64,000 nucleotides of DNA from Lanius collurio (taxonomy: Eukaryota; Chordata; Aves; Passeriformes; Laniidae). Where the stretch lies: assembly GCA_020086605.1 (NCBI GenBank), contig JACBWW010000048.1:886398-950397 (forward strand), written 5' to 3'. The notes beneath the pieces are model-generated. The model saw only the letters and a program-made list of their open reading frames with translations, was not told where the DNA came from and ran no database searches. The position numbers and the translations under genes are program-made. Positions 1-13,458 of this stretch are shown here, piece by piece; position 1 is the stretch's first letter; each line of letters opens with the position of its first letter.

Positions 1-2281
1 TACTCAAAAGTAAAGGCAATGTTGAGACTTGATTTTAACAAGGAAAGGGCAAATACACAAGCACACATTGTGGCCATATTATATAATGCAAGATCATACA
101 CAAGCAGGGGCAACCATCCTGATTTTTGCAGGGTGCTACAAGGTTCTGTAGCTGAGCTGATGCTTTGTCACGGACACCCTGGAACTAAATGAAATTTGCT
201 GATATGGTTTGTAGCTTACAAAAAAGCTGGCAAAGTGATAAATGCAAAGAGAAAGCAGACAGAAAGAGGGTTTTGAACTGTTCAGTAAGATGGATCAACT
301 CAAATGAAAGCCATTTTAATGCAGATATATGAATAACTAAGGCAACAAGTTGGGCCATCCTGGAACAGTGGAGGACCAACTTCTGTGAAACAATAACTCC
401 ATAAAGGACTTAAGGGATTGCTGAGGAAGCAATCCTCCAATTAAGCAAAGGAAATTGTGAGTGTGATACTGGAGCAAATCAGATTGATCTTATCTCCACA
501 CAGCACAGGTGAGATTGCTATCAGACTGAAGGGAAGAGGAAAGCCCCACAGGTTGCAAAGAAGATCAGAATGAGTACTAGAGAGGAAAAGAAAAATGTTT
601 TTCAGAAAGAAAAAATCCTTTCAGTTTATCAAAAGCAAGATAGAGCGGTGACTTGATTATAATAGCTCCCTCAGGAGAAAATCCCACACACTAGAGGGTT
701 CTTTAGTTAAGAAGGAAAAAGCATAACAAGCAGCTGTGTACTGAGCTCGAGCCAGATACATTAAAACAAGAAATAAGGCACACATAGTTTAATAGTGAAG
801 ATGATTAACTATGGAACAAACCAACAAAGGAATCAGTGGATACACTATCTCTATTAATGTCTTCAACCAAAGAATAAATGTCTTGTTGAATATGCTTTAT
901 CTAAACACAAGTTATTGAACTCAATAGAGAGGTTGTTGGGTGAAATTCAAAGGCTTGTGAAATACAGGAAGTCAGAGTAGGTGATCTAATGGGAATATTT
1001 GCAAAGACTAATCTTAGCCTCAGGATACTAGTCTCCTTGGGTTACCTTTTCAGTCAACAGAGTTTCCTTTAGAGAGCAATTCAGAATAACTTTAGTGCTC
1101 TCTTTGCACCTCTCCACTGAGAGCATACATCTCTCCACTGACTGCAGAGAAAAACAAAAGTTAAAGGACAGTTGAAATAATCTGTGTTTTGTTTTCTTTT
1201 TTCCACAAAAATACCACCACCATAAAGTATAAAATTACAATTTTAGTAAATATTTGGGAAAGGGCTCAGGGGGTGTGGAGAGTACTGGGATGAAGATGGG
1301 GACAGCTCTCTTTTCACTCACTAACCCTTGATAACCTAATCTGATCCCTAATCTGGGAGCTGTACCTAAAAGATTATCATCTATGGAGAGAGGCTGAAGA
1401 TTAATACAGCACTTCTATCCTACCCCCTTAAACATCCTACTTCAGGAGATTTCCATCCTACCTCCACTCCCCTCTCATTTTGGACAACAAAGAGAAGAAA
1501 GAAATTCAGAGACATATTTGGTGGACAGAAATGAGCTCCTTGCCAGAGGGCAGGTGGGAGTATTCATCCTGCCTCTACCTTTTATTTTCACTGCTGGAAA
1601 TGATAGGAGTTGTCTTAATTCTTATGTAATCTACCACATCTAATAAATTTGACTCTTTATTTGGTATTCATTTTAAACTCTGATGCTGCTGTGGTACTGG
1701 TACATCCACTGGTATATCCTCAGCAGGGAAGTTATATCTTCCTACACTAGTTAGTCTAAGTGGCACCCTAACCTTGAGTATGCCTTCTTGTCTTAAACAC
1801 TTCAGGTTGCTGAGTAACTGCCAGAAAGCACTTGAACACAGAAGAGGAAAAGCTAAAGTGGCTACGAACTACAGCGAGTGACAGAACTTCCTTCAGAGCA
1901 GTTTCTAAGACAGGTTGTGTAAATTCTATTACCCTGAATGAAAAGATGCCACTGCCCATTTGCCGTGCTGAAAACTCTCTCTTGTGGGGCCATTTCACCA
2001 CTGGTATATCCCTTCTCAGTAAAATTTAAATTAAAAAAATACAAAAGTTAAATTCTTAAACCTCAGTTCTCTATTTTGTGAGCCAAAGTCATACGATCAA
2101 TAGCACACTTTTTTATTCTTCCATCTACTTTTAAAATGTTTTTAAAATAAATCAAAAGGTTAAATTGCACCAGTCCTTCATTAAATGGGAAATTGATCCT
2201 AAAATACTATTTATTAGAATCCATACAAAACTAATAGAGGGATATTTTACACTGCTGCAGCAGTGGTTGCAAATGTTTGCC

Positions 2282-2294
2282 TGCCATCTAGTGG
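2282..2294 (-). promoter_or_regulatory. CTCF-like core motif
   Basis: The 13-mer TGCCATCTAGTGG fits the reverse complement of the CTCF core consensus, approximately CCASYAGRKGGCA. It lies in AT-rich intergenic sequence about 8 kb beyond the MZT1 3' end. This is a motif match only; occupancy cannot be seen from sequence. A weaker partial match begins at 3345. Confidence 0.4.
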
Positions 2295-5200
2295 AATATG
2301 CAACAGTTTTCAGTAATACTTCAATTTATTCTCGTATTTTGTGTTTTACAAATATTGTAAGTGCTCAAAAAATTGCTGACATAAACGTGGAAAACATGCA
2401 TGATAACAGTACCCTCTTAATAAAATTAGCAAGCAGCAACTTTAATTGTTGCACAGACAAAACAGTCATTTTTATGGATATCAAGGTGTGTAACACCAAT
2501 CAGGTTCTGACTGCTGATAATCCCAGATATTGAGATAGATAAAGCCAAGTAAATCAGAAATAGGGCAAAGCACTGAGATTTCCCCCCCAGAGATTTTTTG
2601 CTAAAACTATAAACAGATACAAAATGTGACTTGGACACATCACAGGAGATTAACAGCAAAACACAAATAAAAGATGTTTTAGAAGAATGAAGGATACCTC
2701 TGATACTTATGTGATCTCTCTACACACAACACAGCCATAAATATGCCAATGCATTGGATACCTACACTGCAGACTGTAGCATTCTAGAAATATTTTAGTG
2801 ATACATAAATAAAGAAGTTTGTGCACCAGGACATTGAGCAGATTTGAGCTTGCAGGATATTGCACAACTCCACTTTCTCTAAAAGTTGTGCACATATGAC
2901 AACCAATCAGAATAATTCTATCAAAACCATTTCCAGCAGAAAAATCAGTCTCCAAGAAAACTATTATTGAATAGTGCCTGATTATCTTGAGGAAATAATG
3001 TAGAAATGACTGCTGAGAAATTGGAAAACATTGAAGCCTGACCCACTCTAATGAGAGAATTAAAACTGAGGGGAGAAGAGAGAAGAAAATAATGAATTGT
3101 GGCAGATATAGTTGGCAGAAAACCCAACTCACAGAAGATAAATGGAAGCACAAGACATAGAACGACAAATTACAACACTAAATTGAAGAAAATATTTGGA
3201 ATTTTAGTAAAATAATTTTCCTTTTAATTTCAATTAGTGTTATTTTTTAATATTTAGGTGAAGGAAAAGAACCTATTTTTAACTGGAGTGTCCTCCCATG
3301 CGAAAACTATGGGATTTTCCCAAGCAAAATCATGTCTTTATTTCTGCCATCTGGTCACAGTTAAGATGAACAAAGTCCCTATTCCCTGTTGATTTATGTG
3401 CTCTATTGCCATTTTCACTAACTTTTGTAAAACTTCACAGGGTCAATGCTGAGTTTGGCCCAACATGTCTAAAAATGGAACAGCTGCTGGAAAGTCATCT
3501 AATGAGAGCAGACAGCCACTAATGGACAAAGACTGGTAGCTTTATTACTGATATCATGCTTACCAGTAAAATGCACAGCCTGAAATACCATGCTAAAAGT
3601 GCAGGCCAGATTGTCAGTCTGTGTATGCAGCAGAGTTATTTCTCTGCCTTCAGTGATCATCACAGCACGTAGGAATAAATAGCTGTGCATGTACCTTGAG
3701 TTATTCCTATGCCTGTGACAGGTTTTACCTCAAGTGAAGCTAAACAAAACATGCCTTTTTGAATTAGAAAAACACTTGCTCTGAAAAGAGCCTGACTTTT
3801 TCTTCAGTCTATATCTCTGTATATCCTATATCCTGCACAATTCAAAGTGCATCCTGAATTTTGCCTAAGAGAATAGCAAGCCTCCTCTTTACGTGTCCTA
3901 GGAAATGATTGTCCAGATGCTTTTGTTTGTATCTTTAATTCAAAATATGCAAGAACAGCATATGTTTCTACTTTAAATCCCTCACTGAATCTTATATATG
4001 CTAGAGCACTGTATTTGCAAAGTATTAATATTTTTCCTTGAAACTGATCATGCAGAATTTATGTACCATAAAGTCTCAGTCTTTATGTGCATATTATTTT
4101 AACATCCTGGGGTTTTCACAGATGTGAATCACAAATAGTAAATAACTACCTGCTGCTTACTGTAACACAAGTTTGCTGGTCACAGGAATGAGACTATTTC
4201 TCTGTCCTTGATTAGCTGTCCCCTCACAAAATTATAATTAATCCTGTTCACAACCATATGCCCCTATAAACTGGCTTGGGAGCAAAACCAGAGTGTGCAC
4301 CAAGTAGCTTTCCAACAATGCCAGATTAAATGTCATGAGGAGCTTTTCCAGTATCCCAGGAAAGCAGGATGGAGTGAGAGCTGATAACTCCTTCAAGTCA
4401 CATCCTCACAAGCCACAACAGACAGCAATGCAAGGAGGGATTGGCAGCATTATTGTCTTACCAGCGCCAGCTTCAAGGCCAAATGCCAAGGCAGTGTGAC
4501 CACATAAGTCTCTCTTTCCTCTATCTCCTGTCCATTAAATAGAAAAATAACTTTTGGTATCTTCAAACATACATTCAAATTTGGATCTGGTGTACAAATA
4601 AAATAATCATTAATAAATGCAAGCTGGGATGCTCCTCAGCCTCTTCACCCTCCTGAAGCCTCCTTCCCAAGTAAAGGGGTCCTCCTAGCTGTTTCCTTGG
4701 GTAACCACAGTACAGCCTGGCATCATCTTCTTCACTCCTTCATTTTCCATCTCCTTCAATGAAAGTAAAATTTTAGCATTAAACTCCCACTCGCCTACAT
4801 AATGACACCACTGAGCTCTTTCAGAGATCCATTTTCATGAGCTGGTCTCTTCTTACATGTAAAAATTGGAGGTGAGAAAATAAGAATATTTATAAAGTGA
4901 TAATAAAAGTGCCTAGACTCAATATATTCCAGATTTCCAGTGCAGATAATTAATAGTTGTGGGGTTTGGTTTTTTTTGATCAAGCAACATTTAAATATCC
5001 TGAAAACTAGGCTTCCATTTATCTTACTGACAGAAACATCACTGATAGTCATCCTAAATATTCCTAATTTTCTTCACATTATTTTTACTTAGAGCTGTTT
5101 TACACTGCCCTTCACAGACTCTGCAGTCAGAAGGAACTGCTACAGCCAGCCTCCCTGACACCCTGCAGAGAAGTATTGTAGACTTCACCCCAGAAACTGG

Positions 5201-5926
5201 ATTAAAACCCGTCTTTTAGAAGTACTTTTAATTTTGTTTTAACAACATAAAGTAGTAGCTAGTTGTCACTTCCCTAATATGCTCTGTCAAAGTTTACACA
5301 CTTTTACTCCTGGGAAATTGTGCCTTATTTTTAAGGTTTGATTTCTCCAACATCACGTATTGTATCTGGTTTTCTGTGTCAGGTTAAAAAGATGTACCCA
5401 CAAGACTTTCCTTTATGCTCAAAGGCATAAGTAGGGTCATTACATCTCTTCTCAATTTCCCTTTGAGAACCTGCACGCTCCCTGAGTGCTTTGAGATCTC
5501 TTCAGGCTTGCTCTCCCATCCCAAAACAGTTTTATGGCTTCAATTAAATTTTTCCTGTGCTTTCTTGAAGTATAAACAGTGGGTCTGGAAGCAGTAAATA
5601 GACAGCACGATGGTTTTACTTCATTATTTCTACTTGATGAAACAATTTTCTGTAAGTAACAGGAACTCCTCCTACAAATTCACAAAAACCTCACAGTACA
5701 GTATCTGTTCATGATGCTTCAAGAATCCTTTTCAAATTACCATTTTTCAAATCTTGAGATTTTGGTTTCACCACTTTTTAAAGTTTTTTGTTTTTTTTTC
5801 AAATCTCACTCCCAAGCTAACAAGACACCAAAACAGGGAACAACAGAGAGCCTTTGTGCTTTTACTGAATGATGCCAATGGTGCTTTAACTGAAAATTGT
5901 CCTGCATAAATTGAAGCATACATTAA

Positions 5927-6215
5927 CACAGAATCATTAAGGTTGGAAAAGACCTTGAAGATCATGAAGTCCAATCATCAACCCAGCACCACCACCACAT
6001 TCACCAGTAAAAGATGTCCTGAAGCGCCATATCCACACATTTTGTGAACGCTTCCAGGGATGGTAACTCTAACACTGCCCAGGGAGGTCTGTTTCAATGT
6101 TTTACAGTCCTTTCTGTGAAGAAATTTATCCTACCATCTAATCTAAACTGCTTGTGGCACAACTTGTAGCCATTTCCTCTCATCCTGTCTCTTGTTACCT
6201 GACTTTTTAAATCTT
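5927..6215 (-). mobile_element. CR1 LINE 3' fragment, antisense
   Basis: Read on the minus strand this is a diverged CR1 3' end. On the plus strand it starts with an AGAATCA-type tail, followed by the reverse complements of the conserved segments around 'ttggaaaagacctt', 'aagatcatgaagtcca', 'gcttccagggatgg' and 'tttatcctaccatctaatctaaa'. It is truncated at its 5' end, as is usual for CR1, and has no coding capacity. Confidence 0.85.
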
Positions 6216-7079
6216 TCAGTCTTTGCTGATAAAATCCCAAATTTATCAGCTGGATGTTTGTTACTGGTGTAAGGTGACTAGTATGCAACCCTCTGTCCTT
6301 GCCCTCACTCCTTTAAAGGTTGAAATTACTTTGACATAACTTTCATTCTTTGAAATTCTGTTTTCAAACTTTAATTAAGCAGTAATATTTGTGACTCAGA
6401 GTTGAATCTTCAAAGTAAAGTAATTTGCCAAAGTCCCTAGCTCAGACCACACATAGTAATGTAAAGTTCCTCTTAAAAGAAGGTTGTCTACAGCCATACA
6501 ACATCATGCATAATTGTTGAGTACAGGTTACTGTCATTTTTTGTGCCTTTTAATTTAAAGTAAATTCAAATAATAAAAACTGCAGTGTTTCTGTAGCATG
6601 AAACTGAGCATGTAAAAGCAGATGGGATGTTTGAAGTCGTAGTGTTGGGGAAGAACAGAAGGCTCTGGTGCCTGCTGGGACCAGTCCCTGGAATAAAGCG
6701 TGCCAGCAAAAGCACACGAGTTAAAATCTGAAGGAACTAGTTGAATCAAAAAGCAAATCTAGAATTGGACCAGTATTTGCTCACCAAAAGAGCAGCAGGT
6801 GGGAAAGAACATGAGGGATCCTGATAGTTACCAAGCATGTCATGCTCTCTGCAGGACTGGATTCACAACTGTGCTGGAACTCACAGCGAGAGTTGCTGTA
6901 TGTGACCCTGAAGACATGGTGTAAAAATGATGCATTTTATTAAATTACTGAAAAGGAATGAAAATAAATGGTCAGCTCCTGCTCCAGGTCACCAGCAGTC
7001 CTTTGCAGTCTGATACAATGTGTGCTGCATGACTTACTTCTAATTAACCTCAAAAAAGGGGTAAAACAACAAAATTTTC

Positions 7080-7790
7080 CAGTGATAAAATTAGTGATGG
7101 TAGCAAGACTACTAGCAAACTGTGATGAACTGCAGAAACACATGGAATATTGATTAGGAAAAAGTGGCAGATGCAATTCAGCATAAAGAAATAAATAATA
7201 TACATGGAGATAAACAACCACAGTTTCCACATATTAAAAAATCACCTCTGATCTTATCAATTTACTAAAGAGCGAGATCCTGCAGTTACCCTAAATAATG
7301 CCATGAAAACAGCTCAACATTCAGATCAAATTTAAAAAGCAAGCCAAATATTGGGAATTATTAGAAAAGGAATAAAGAACAAGAAAGTAATCAAGCAGGC
7401 CTTGTACTTAACTGCATGGCTAATGTGTGCATTTTTGTTTCTCAGAAAATAATATATGAGATCCAGGAAAGTTTCAAAGGACAGTAGACAGATACTGTTC
7501 CATGCTTTTGGTCACTCAAATACTAATGGATTTCAGAAGGGGAAATTTAATAGCAACTTACATATCTGCACACCATGGCAGGGTAGATAGAAGTTTACTG
7601 TGCAAGGGACATTAAATTAAGCTAGTGAAAATCAGGCTCAAAATGAACAAGAAGTGGCAACTCTTTATGCAACGGCCATCAGTTGATAAAGGCTGTTGTT
7701 ACTCAGGAAGCATATACAGTCCAAAGGAAACTAGACAAGTACTGGAAAAAATAGCATTGAAAATTACTAAATAGCCAAACCATATGATGT
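7080..7790 (+). mobile_element. Ancient CR1/L3-like LINE remnant
   Basis: The plus strand retains landmarks of the 3' part of old CR1/L3-type ORF2: 'aaaaagtggcagatgcaatt' near 7160, 'cacagtttccacat' near 7220, 'attgggaattattagaaaag' near 7350, and 'aggaaactagacaagtactgg' near 7725. The order matches the family, but indels and stops are frequent, so the copy is old and inactive. Its edges are approximate, and the subfamily would need a RepeatMasker run. Confidence 0.65.
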
Positions 7791-9977
7791 TCAGGAAAGC
7801 CTGGAATAGAAGACATTTAAAAGCCAGGAGAACATAGAAAAAAAGCAACCAAACGAACTTGCATTGTTCTTATCCTTCCTCAGGCAGCTGCCTTTGACTA
7901 CAAAAGAAGCTGTTGCGTCAGAAAAAACAACTTTGGTCAGGACCTGTATAGATATTCCTATCTTTATCTTCTCAGGAGTTCCAAGAGCATGTAAGTAACG
8001 AGCACAGAGGAAAAGCACGTGCTGTTTGCTCAGCTTCTTGGTTAAATGTGATAGAAGGTGATGTTACAAACACAGCCAAGACTTCACAGTCAAGGGTGCC
8101 AAGTCTGAGCACTCATGTTCACATAGTGGGGATGCCATTAAAGTGATAGACTTACCTTGCACCACAAGTATTTCCAGTATAAAACTTCCTACTAGAGGGA
8201 TTTTCTTTTTTATTTTTCACCAGGAAGAGGAAAAAAACCAACTTAATGTATTTGTTATGGATGGTAACCCAAACCAAAAGCAGTCAGGAGTTCTCTTACA
8301 TCACTTTTAAGAAACAGCATGTTCTCCCTTTAGTACAATAAGTAACCAATGCTACCATCTAGTTCCAAGTAATAAAGGGAAATAATGCATTTTTAGTTTT
8401 ATAGAAACCAAATTGGGGTTTTGAATGTCAAAGATATGCCTTTCTGTAATTCTGCAGGACAAGTGGTCTACCAGAAAATGTCTAAATACATAAAAGCTGT
8501 AAGCTTAAAGATGGTAAAATGGTAGATGCAATTTACTGAATAGTTCAAGATTATATAAATTATATAAAATATATAAATTTTGTATAATTTCTCATATTGC
8601 AGTTGCAAGCTGGTTTTAAGCATTTCAAGGACATTGAACTCAAACCAAAATTGAGCTAGTAAGTCAGAAAAAACCCTGGAAATACATAAATGCAAACTAA
8701 TAAAGTGACATTCAAGGGAAGTCATCAGACTTCCTGTATAACCTAAAGATCTGGCAATAGAGGAAAAGGAAATGCACCAGCAGAAACATGGATTCTAATA
8801 AAATTTCAGTATTACTCTGGGTACATTTGCTATAGTTACAGTAAATTTTCAGAGTTTAAGTTACACAAGGGAAATCTCACAGACTTAGATGTGACTCCTG
8901 AGACCAGCAAGAATGCTCCCCAAGACTTCTTATTTTTGACGTGTAGTACTGAGGCTGAAGAAAAGTAAGTAAGAGAGCTGATTGCTCATTTGTGCTGATG
9001 TGACCCGAAGTTTCATGACATTTTACTGAATTTTCAGATGTCCTAAGACAAATTTAATTGCTGATATCTTTTCATACAGTCAATGTTCAAGTTATGAACA
9101 TTTAAAGTCTTTTGTAAATTGATGCTGTGAGTGTGCAAAATAAAACCACCTCAAAATTCCACAGTTTGGTTATTTACAGCATCTTCCTGGAATGACTTGT
9201 TGGCCAGGCTAACTGGAAATAAAGGTAAGTGACTCAGTGCAATATAAATATTTTTCTCTTCCCTTTGCCAGCAATATGAAGTATTTAGCTTCCTATATTG
9301 CTTTTTTGTAGAGCTATGACCCAGAGTGTATAGGATGTAAACTCTTAAAGTAAAAAGAACTTTTCATCTCTGCACAAATATAACTTTAGGCTTAACTAAG
9401 ATTCCAAGTTCATTTCAAAAATCTGCTTCGCCCTATTAACCCTGCAGGTTGCTTTGGGTCCCATTAGCACTACACTTCGAAACCAGCGTTAACAAAACTC
9501 AAAAACCTTAAAAAAAAACAAACAAAAAAAAAGCTTAAACAGCAGCAGATGAAGAACACATAAGAAACATTTTCTTACGAAGTAGAATTCCTAGATGCAA
9601 GGATACTTACTGGAAACTAACACTTGTTTTGGCATCAGTGAAGGTTACTAGTGCTAAATGAGAAGACATTCTTGTACCAAGCAGCTGCTTAAAGACTAAA
9701 ACCTATCAACCAAATGAGACGCTTCTCACGTATGCACTGACCATTGTACTGCAGTAACAATACAGCCTTAATATTTTTAGATCCTGCAGTCAGAACAGCT
9801 GCAACAAATGCAGCATGCTCTCTTCATGAAACATTCCATGTCATCCAGAATTCAAATTTACATACATATCTACATGGGTAGCTGAAGAACTTTTGTTATC
9901 TAAGTGAAACACTTTTCCCCAGCAATTTGAATTGAAATCAAAAGGACAATTCATTAGCCACATTATTTAAAAAATGC

Positions 9978-9987
9978 TTTATTTATT
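9978..9987 (-). promoter_or_regulatory. MZT1 polyadenylation signal (overlapping AATAAA pair)
   Basis: On the minus strand two overlapping AATAAA hexamers lie about 500 nt beyond the MZT1 stop codon. They are the best candidate for the end of the MZT1 3' UTR, which would then span roughly 9,960-10,482. No transcript evidence is available. Confidence 0.5.
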
Positions 9988-10482
9988 ACTTTCAGCTTGA
10001 GACTTAAGTTACTGCCCTTACTCTAAAATAGAGTTAGTATGTGCTTCATTCTTATCCGGACCATAAAGCAAGACTGAAACTGTACATGTAGTTTTTCATC
10101 AAAGCAAGAGATAAAACCTAGAATATACTAGCACTTCTAAAGGATGCATTAACAAAGCTACACTCATTATAACAAGATTCGTTGGTACACATTAAATTCA
10201 ACAAATGTGCAATATCTGGGATTATTTTAGAAGTACTGGATGCCAAATAAGAGCAGTTGCACAATATTCACAAACAGTTCACAAAAATACCAGGTAATAA
10301 TATTACTGGTGAACTTATTAAAAACTTTTCAAAGCTATATTATACACCATTCTTTTGGCAAATATTACAGTAATACTCTGAAATCTTCAAATACACTTTT
10401 TTTTTTTCTTAATAGTGGCAGTCTTCAGAGCTCCTGTTAATTTTAACTTGGCATTCTTCTCATGCAGAGATTTTCTCCCATG

Positions 10483-10506
10483 TCAGCCTGTCATGTTTTC
10501 AGCAGC
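10483..10506 (-). CDS. MZT1: MZT1 coding exon 3 (terminal)
   Basis: Only seven residues (AAENMTG) and the TGA stop at 10485-10483 are encoded here. The acceptor is TTTCTAG just upstream. The rest of this exon is 3' UTR. Confidence 0.92.
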   Translation of the reverse strand, partial: AAENMTG

Positions 10507-13349
10507 CTAGAAACAGAAAAAAAATTATTCCAAGTCACCAAAAGAGACATCATATAGATGAAATTTAATCTTTTCTTGTAAATTTTTAAATTTACCTAGA
10601 GAACTTAAAGGTCTAAAAAAGAAGCTACTTAGGAATTGCCTTCTAATGCACACTATTTTCTAAAAAAATAATGCTGTCAACTGCCATTACCATTTACTAA
10701 AAGAGCAACTGATGTTTGCTTGTGTTACATCCTGTATCTGAGCAGCTTTAAGCTTATACATTTTACCCTGCTTTCAAGAAAGGCTCAAATACATAAATAT
10801 AGTTACCTTTGGAGTTTACTTTATATAACTTATGGTAATTATTACCCCATCCATACAGATAAATTATTAACACAAAATTCAGAAGAATAACACTAATCAT
10901 AACTGCATAAATCACACTACCAATTATTTGATTAAGAACATTAGTACTTTTATTACTGAATAACTCAACCCAGTCAACAAGACACAGTTGTTGAAGACTG
11001 ACATTGGTAGGTTTTAAACCAGTTATGGGACAAACACGCAAAGGAGGGCAGCAGGAATGGTAAACCAGTGAAAGCCATGGAAGCAGTAAAATAGCCCTCC
11101 ATTACTGATATACACAGTTAAATGCACATGCAAGTATATGTTTAAGCACAGACACAAATACAAAATATGCATGAGTATAGAAAAATGTTAAGTTAAAAAT
11201 AAAGTATGCAGCCTTTCAGAATAGAAGCAAGACAGGCTTCCCCTTCACGTGCCAAAAATACTCAAAACATAAAAATCATGACTGTGATGTTTAGGTAAAC
11301 AATGAAGAATGAAAATCCTTTAAAAGGCAAGTTTTTTTTTAAAACCACAGTTACCCTCTACTAGTTAAACAGGTAAATATTCATATATGAAAAGCTCTAC
11401 ATATACACACATCACAAAATCCCCTCTGGTTAGTCTTCAGAAAGGTTCAAAGCACAGGTTAAGGGGGTAAAAGCAATATGTAAAGATTATGTTAACAAGC
11501 TGCATGTACCTGTTTACAAGTACTGCTGCATACTGTTAGATCTGAGGTTGTAGAAATGAGGTGATAAACCATAAAGAAGAAACCTATATGTGAAATTATG
11601 CAGGTAAGGGGACAAATGGTGACTATAATAAAAATTTGTGTGTTTTGGTTGTGTTTTTTTTCCTTCAGAAGAGCTAGTCTAACTAATTTTTTTTCTACAA
11701 AATATATTATTTGTATCATTTTCCGCTTCATGTGGAATTCAGTTGTATTCATTGCCTCCTCTATTGAACAGTTAATTTTCTTGATTTAAAAGCGAGTCAC
11801 ATTGAATTACATTTTACAAACTGAAGCATAGCAAGTTGCATACACATCTGACTTTTAAAAATAAATTTATAAGCTTTTTAAACTAGAGTATTACCTTTAG
11901 AGCTTCTGTAGCCTTACGCAATTCTTTAATAACAGATGATAATGCTTCTGGATTTATCCCTTGTTCACAAAGTCGCACACAAATAGACAATGTCTCCATA
12001 TCCAAGCCAGTGTTTAATATTCTTGAAATCTCAAACAGAACTGCAACAAAAAAAAATGAAAGCAGTTTAGTTCCTAGAGACTACAAAATTTCAATGATCA
12101 AAATTGTGCTTCATCAACATTTAACTACTACAGTACTTCTACGGTGTGAACATGGCAGATGGCCATTGCTGTTTGAACTTTAACAACATTTATGTTCAAT
12201 TTTCCAGCATAAGCCAAAAGCTACAGCTTTTAACATAAACACCATGCTTTCTTGGTTCAGTAAATTTAATATTGGATAATGGGGTTTGAAAATCGCAACA
12301 AAAAAATAAAAAAATAAGTGAAGAATTCAACAGTTAAACTGCCTGCCAATTAGGTAAAAGGTAGGCTATAAGACCCCTCTGTGCTTTTGGACCCCAGATA
12401 CTGATTAAGCCCTTTCTAATCTTTAGGTGTTGAGGCAGTGTCTCTGGCAGAGAGATGCAGCAGTTTCTCCATAACAATCCCGAGCTCTTAACAACTTTAC
12501 AAACAACTGCTAAATGTCTATATCTAAATAAATGCCTATACCTAAATAAAACATACACAGTTACACAGGAAGCCTGGGCTCCTAAATCTAAAGATTAGTG
12601 CACTTTCCATACCTGTTCTCAAAAGCCTTACTTTATCTTTAAATCTGCCTATTGTCCCTCCTGTCTAAATCATTCCCACAGAAGTGGAAAGAAGGAATTT
12701 GCCAGAGATGCTTCTTCCCAAAGAAGTCTCTATCTGCACAAAATAGTTTTACCCTCTTGCAGCATCACAGGGTGCATAATGATCCTGCTAGTCCTGTCTT
12801 GCCTCCAGCAGCAGATCAGAGCATGGAGATCAGCGGCTGAAATGCTAATTTTTACACCAGCTCAACTCATGAGGGTTTGTACTAGGAAATGCTTTTTTAA
12901 CAGCAGCCGTAACTTCAAGAGAAGTGAAGATGCTGAGAAAATAACAAACACAAAGCACTACCCCTTGAACATTCTCCCTAGCCTCTACTCCCTCATTAGG
13001 GCATTTTCAGAGAAAGTCTTCACATTTAACAACCCTTTAGCAGATTTCCTGGCTGCTTTCTCCTCTGCATATAAGCTTTTGGTATAGGCATTTTGTGGAA
13101 TTCCAGAGTTTCACACTACACTGAGAAACAAACCCAAAACATGACATCTTTGGCTCCTCATACTACGGGCTGCATCTCTCAGCCGCTGCAACATTCAACC
13201 CTCTTCCCAAGAGAGCGGCCCTTGTCCATAGCCAACGGCAGGGCCAGGTGCTCACGCTCCCTCGCAGCCTGCGCGTCCATGCCCCGTGGCTGCCACCCAC
13301 CGTCCATGGTCTCCCTCACGGCGTTCAGGCTGGCGGCGTTGCTCGCCAT
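10483..13349 (-). CDS. MZT1: MZT1, mitotic-spindle organizing protein 1 (gamma-TuRC subunit)
   Basis: Three coding exons (13349-13301, 12040-11895, 10506-10483) join in phase to 219 nt, encoding 72 aa. MZT1 is a small helical protein that binds the N-terminal regions of GCP proteins and helps recruit and activate the gamma-tubulin ring complex at centrosomes and spindle poles. What is seen: an N-terminus [16 protein letters not shown], a central block containing [20 protein letters not shown] and then [20 protein letters not shown], and a short tail AAENMTG. The core is nearly identical to the human protein. The human protein (82 aa) has a longer Ala-rich N-terminus that is absent here. The start has a good Kozak context (GCCATGG). 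Splice sites are canonical GT-AG. The gene is divergent from BORA and shares its CpG-rich promoter, so co-regulation in G2/M is likely. Confidence 0.96.
11895..12040 (-). CDS. MZT1: MZT1 coding exon 2
   Basis: Carries residues 17-65, the whole conserved helical core that contacts GCP N-termini. The acceptor AG is at 12042-12041 and the donor GTAATA starts at 11894. Confidence 0.95.
12512..12547. repeat. Two-copy 18-bp tandem repeat in MZT1 intron 1
   Basis: Two adjacent 18-bp units (12512-12529 and 12530-12547) match at 16 of 18 positions. The repeat is small and lies in AT-rich intron sequence with no evident function. Confidence 0.8.
13301..13349 (-). CDS. MZT1: MZT1 coding exon 1
   Basis: Encodes residues 1-16 plus the first base of codon 17. 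The start codon is at 13349-13347 in a GCCATGG context, and the donor GT is at 13300-13299. It sits inside the CpG island. Confidence 0.93.
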
Positions 13350-13458
13350 GGCGACCCCGCGCCGCCCGGAACCGGAACGCCCCACGCACGCCCGGCCCCG
13401 CCCCTCCTGCCCCACGTGACACCCCAGCGCAGAACCGGCGCGGCGGGGGCGGGCTTTC

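Larger units (their letters stand above)
1..9960. other. Intergenic region downstream of MZT1
   Basis: No exon with usable splice sites or recognisable protein similarity was found on either strand. The longest open frames (for example 2707-3168 on the minus strand and 2165-2533 on the plus strand) are AT-rich, lack family motifs and look like chance. Recognisable content is an ancient CR1-like LINE (about 7080-7790), an antisense CR1 3' end (5927-6215) and a CTCF-like motif at 2282-2294. The stretch at about 5080-5560 might be a very degraded repeat, but I cannot assign it. Confidence 0.7.

Noticed and set aside
1111..1141. Short direct repeat TCTCCACTGA near 1.1 kb
   Set aside because: Ten bases repeated once in low-complexity sequence is expected by chance.
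2707..3168. 153-aa minus-strand open frame in the intergenic flank
   Set aside because: AT-rich, low-complexity hydrophobic translation with no domain, no splice partner and no promoter features. The length is plausible by chance.
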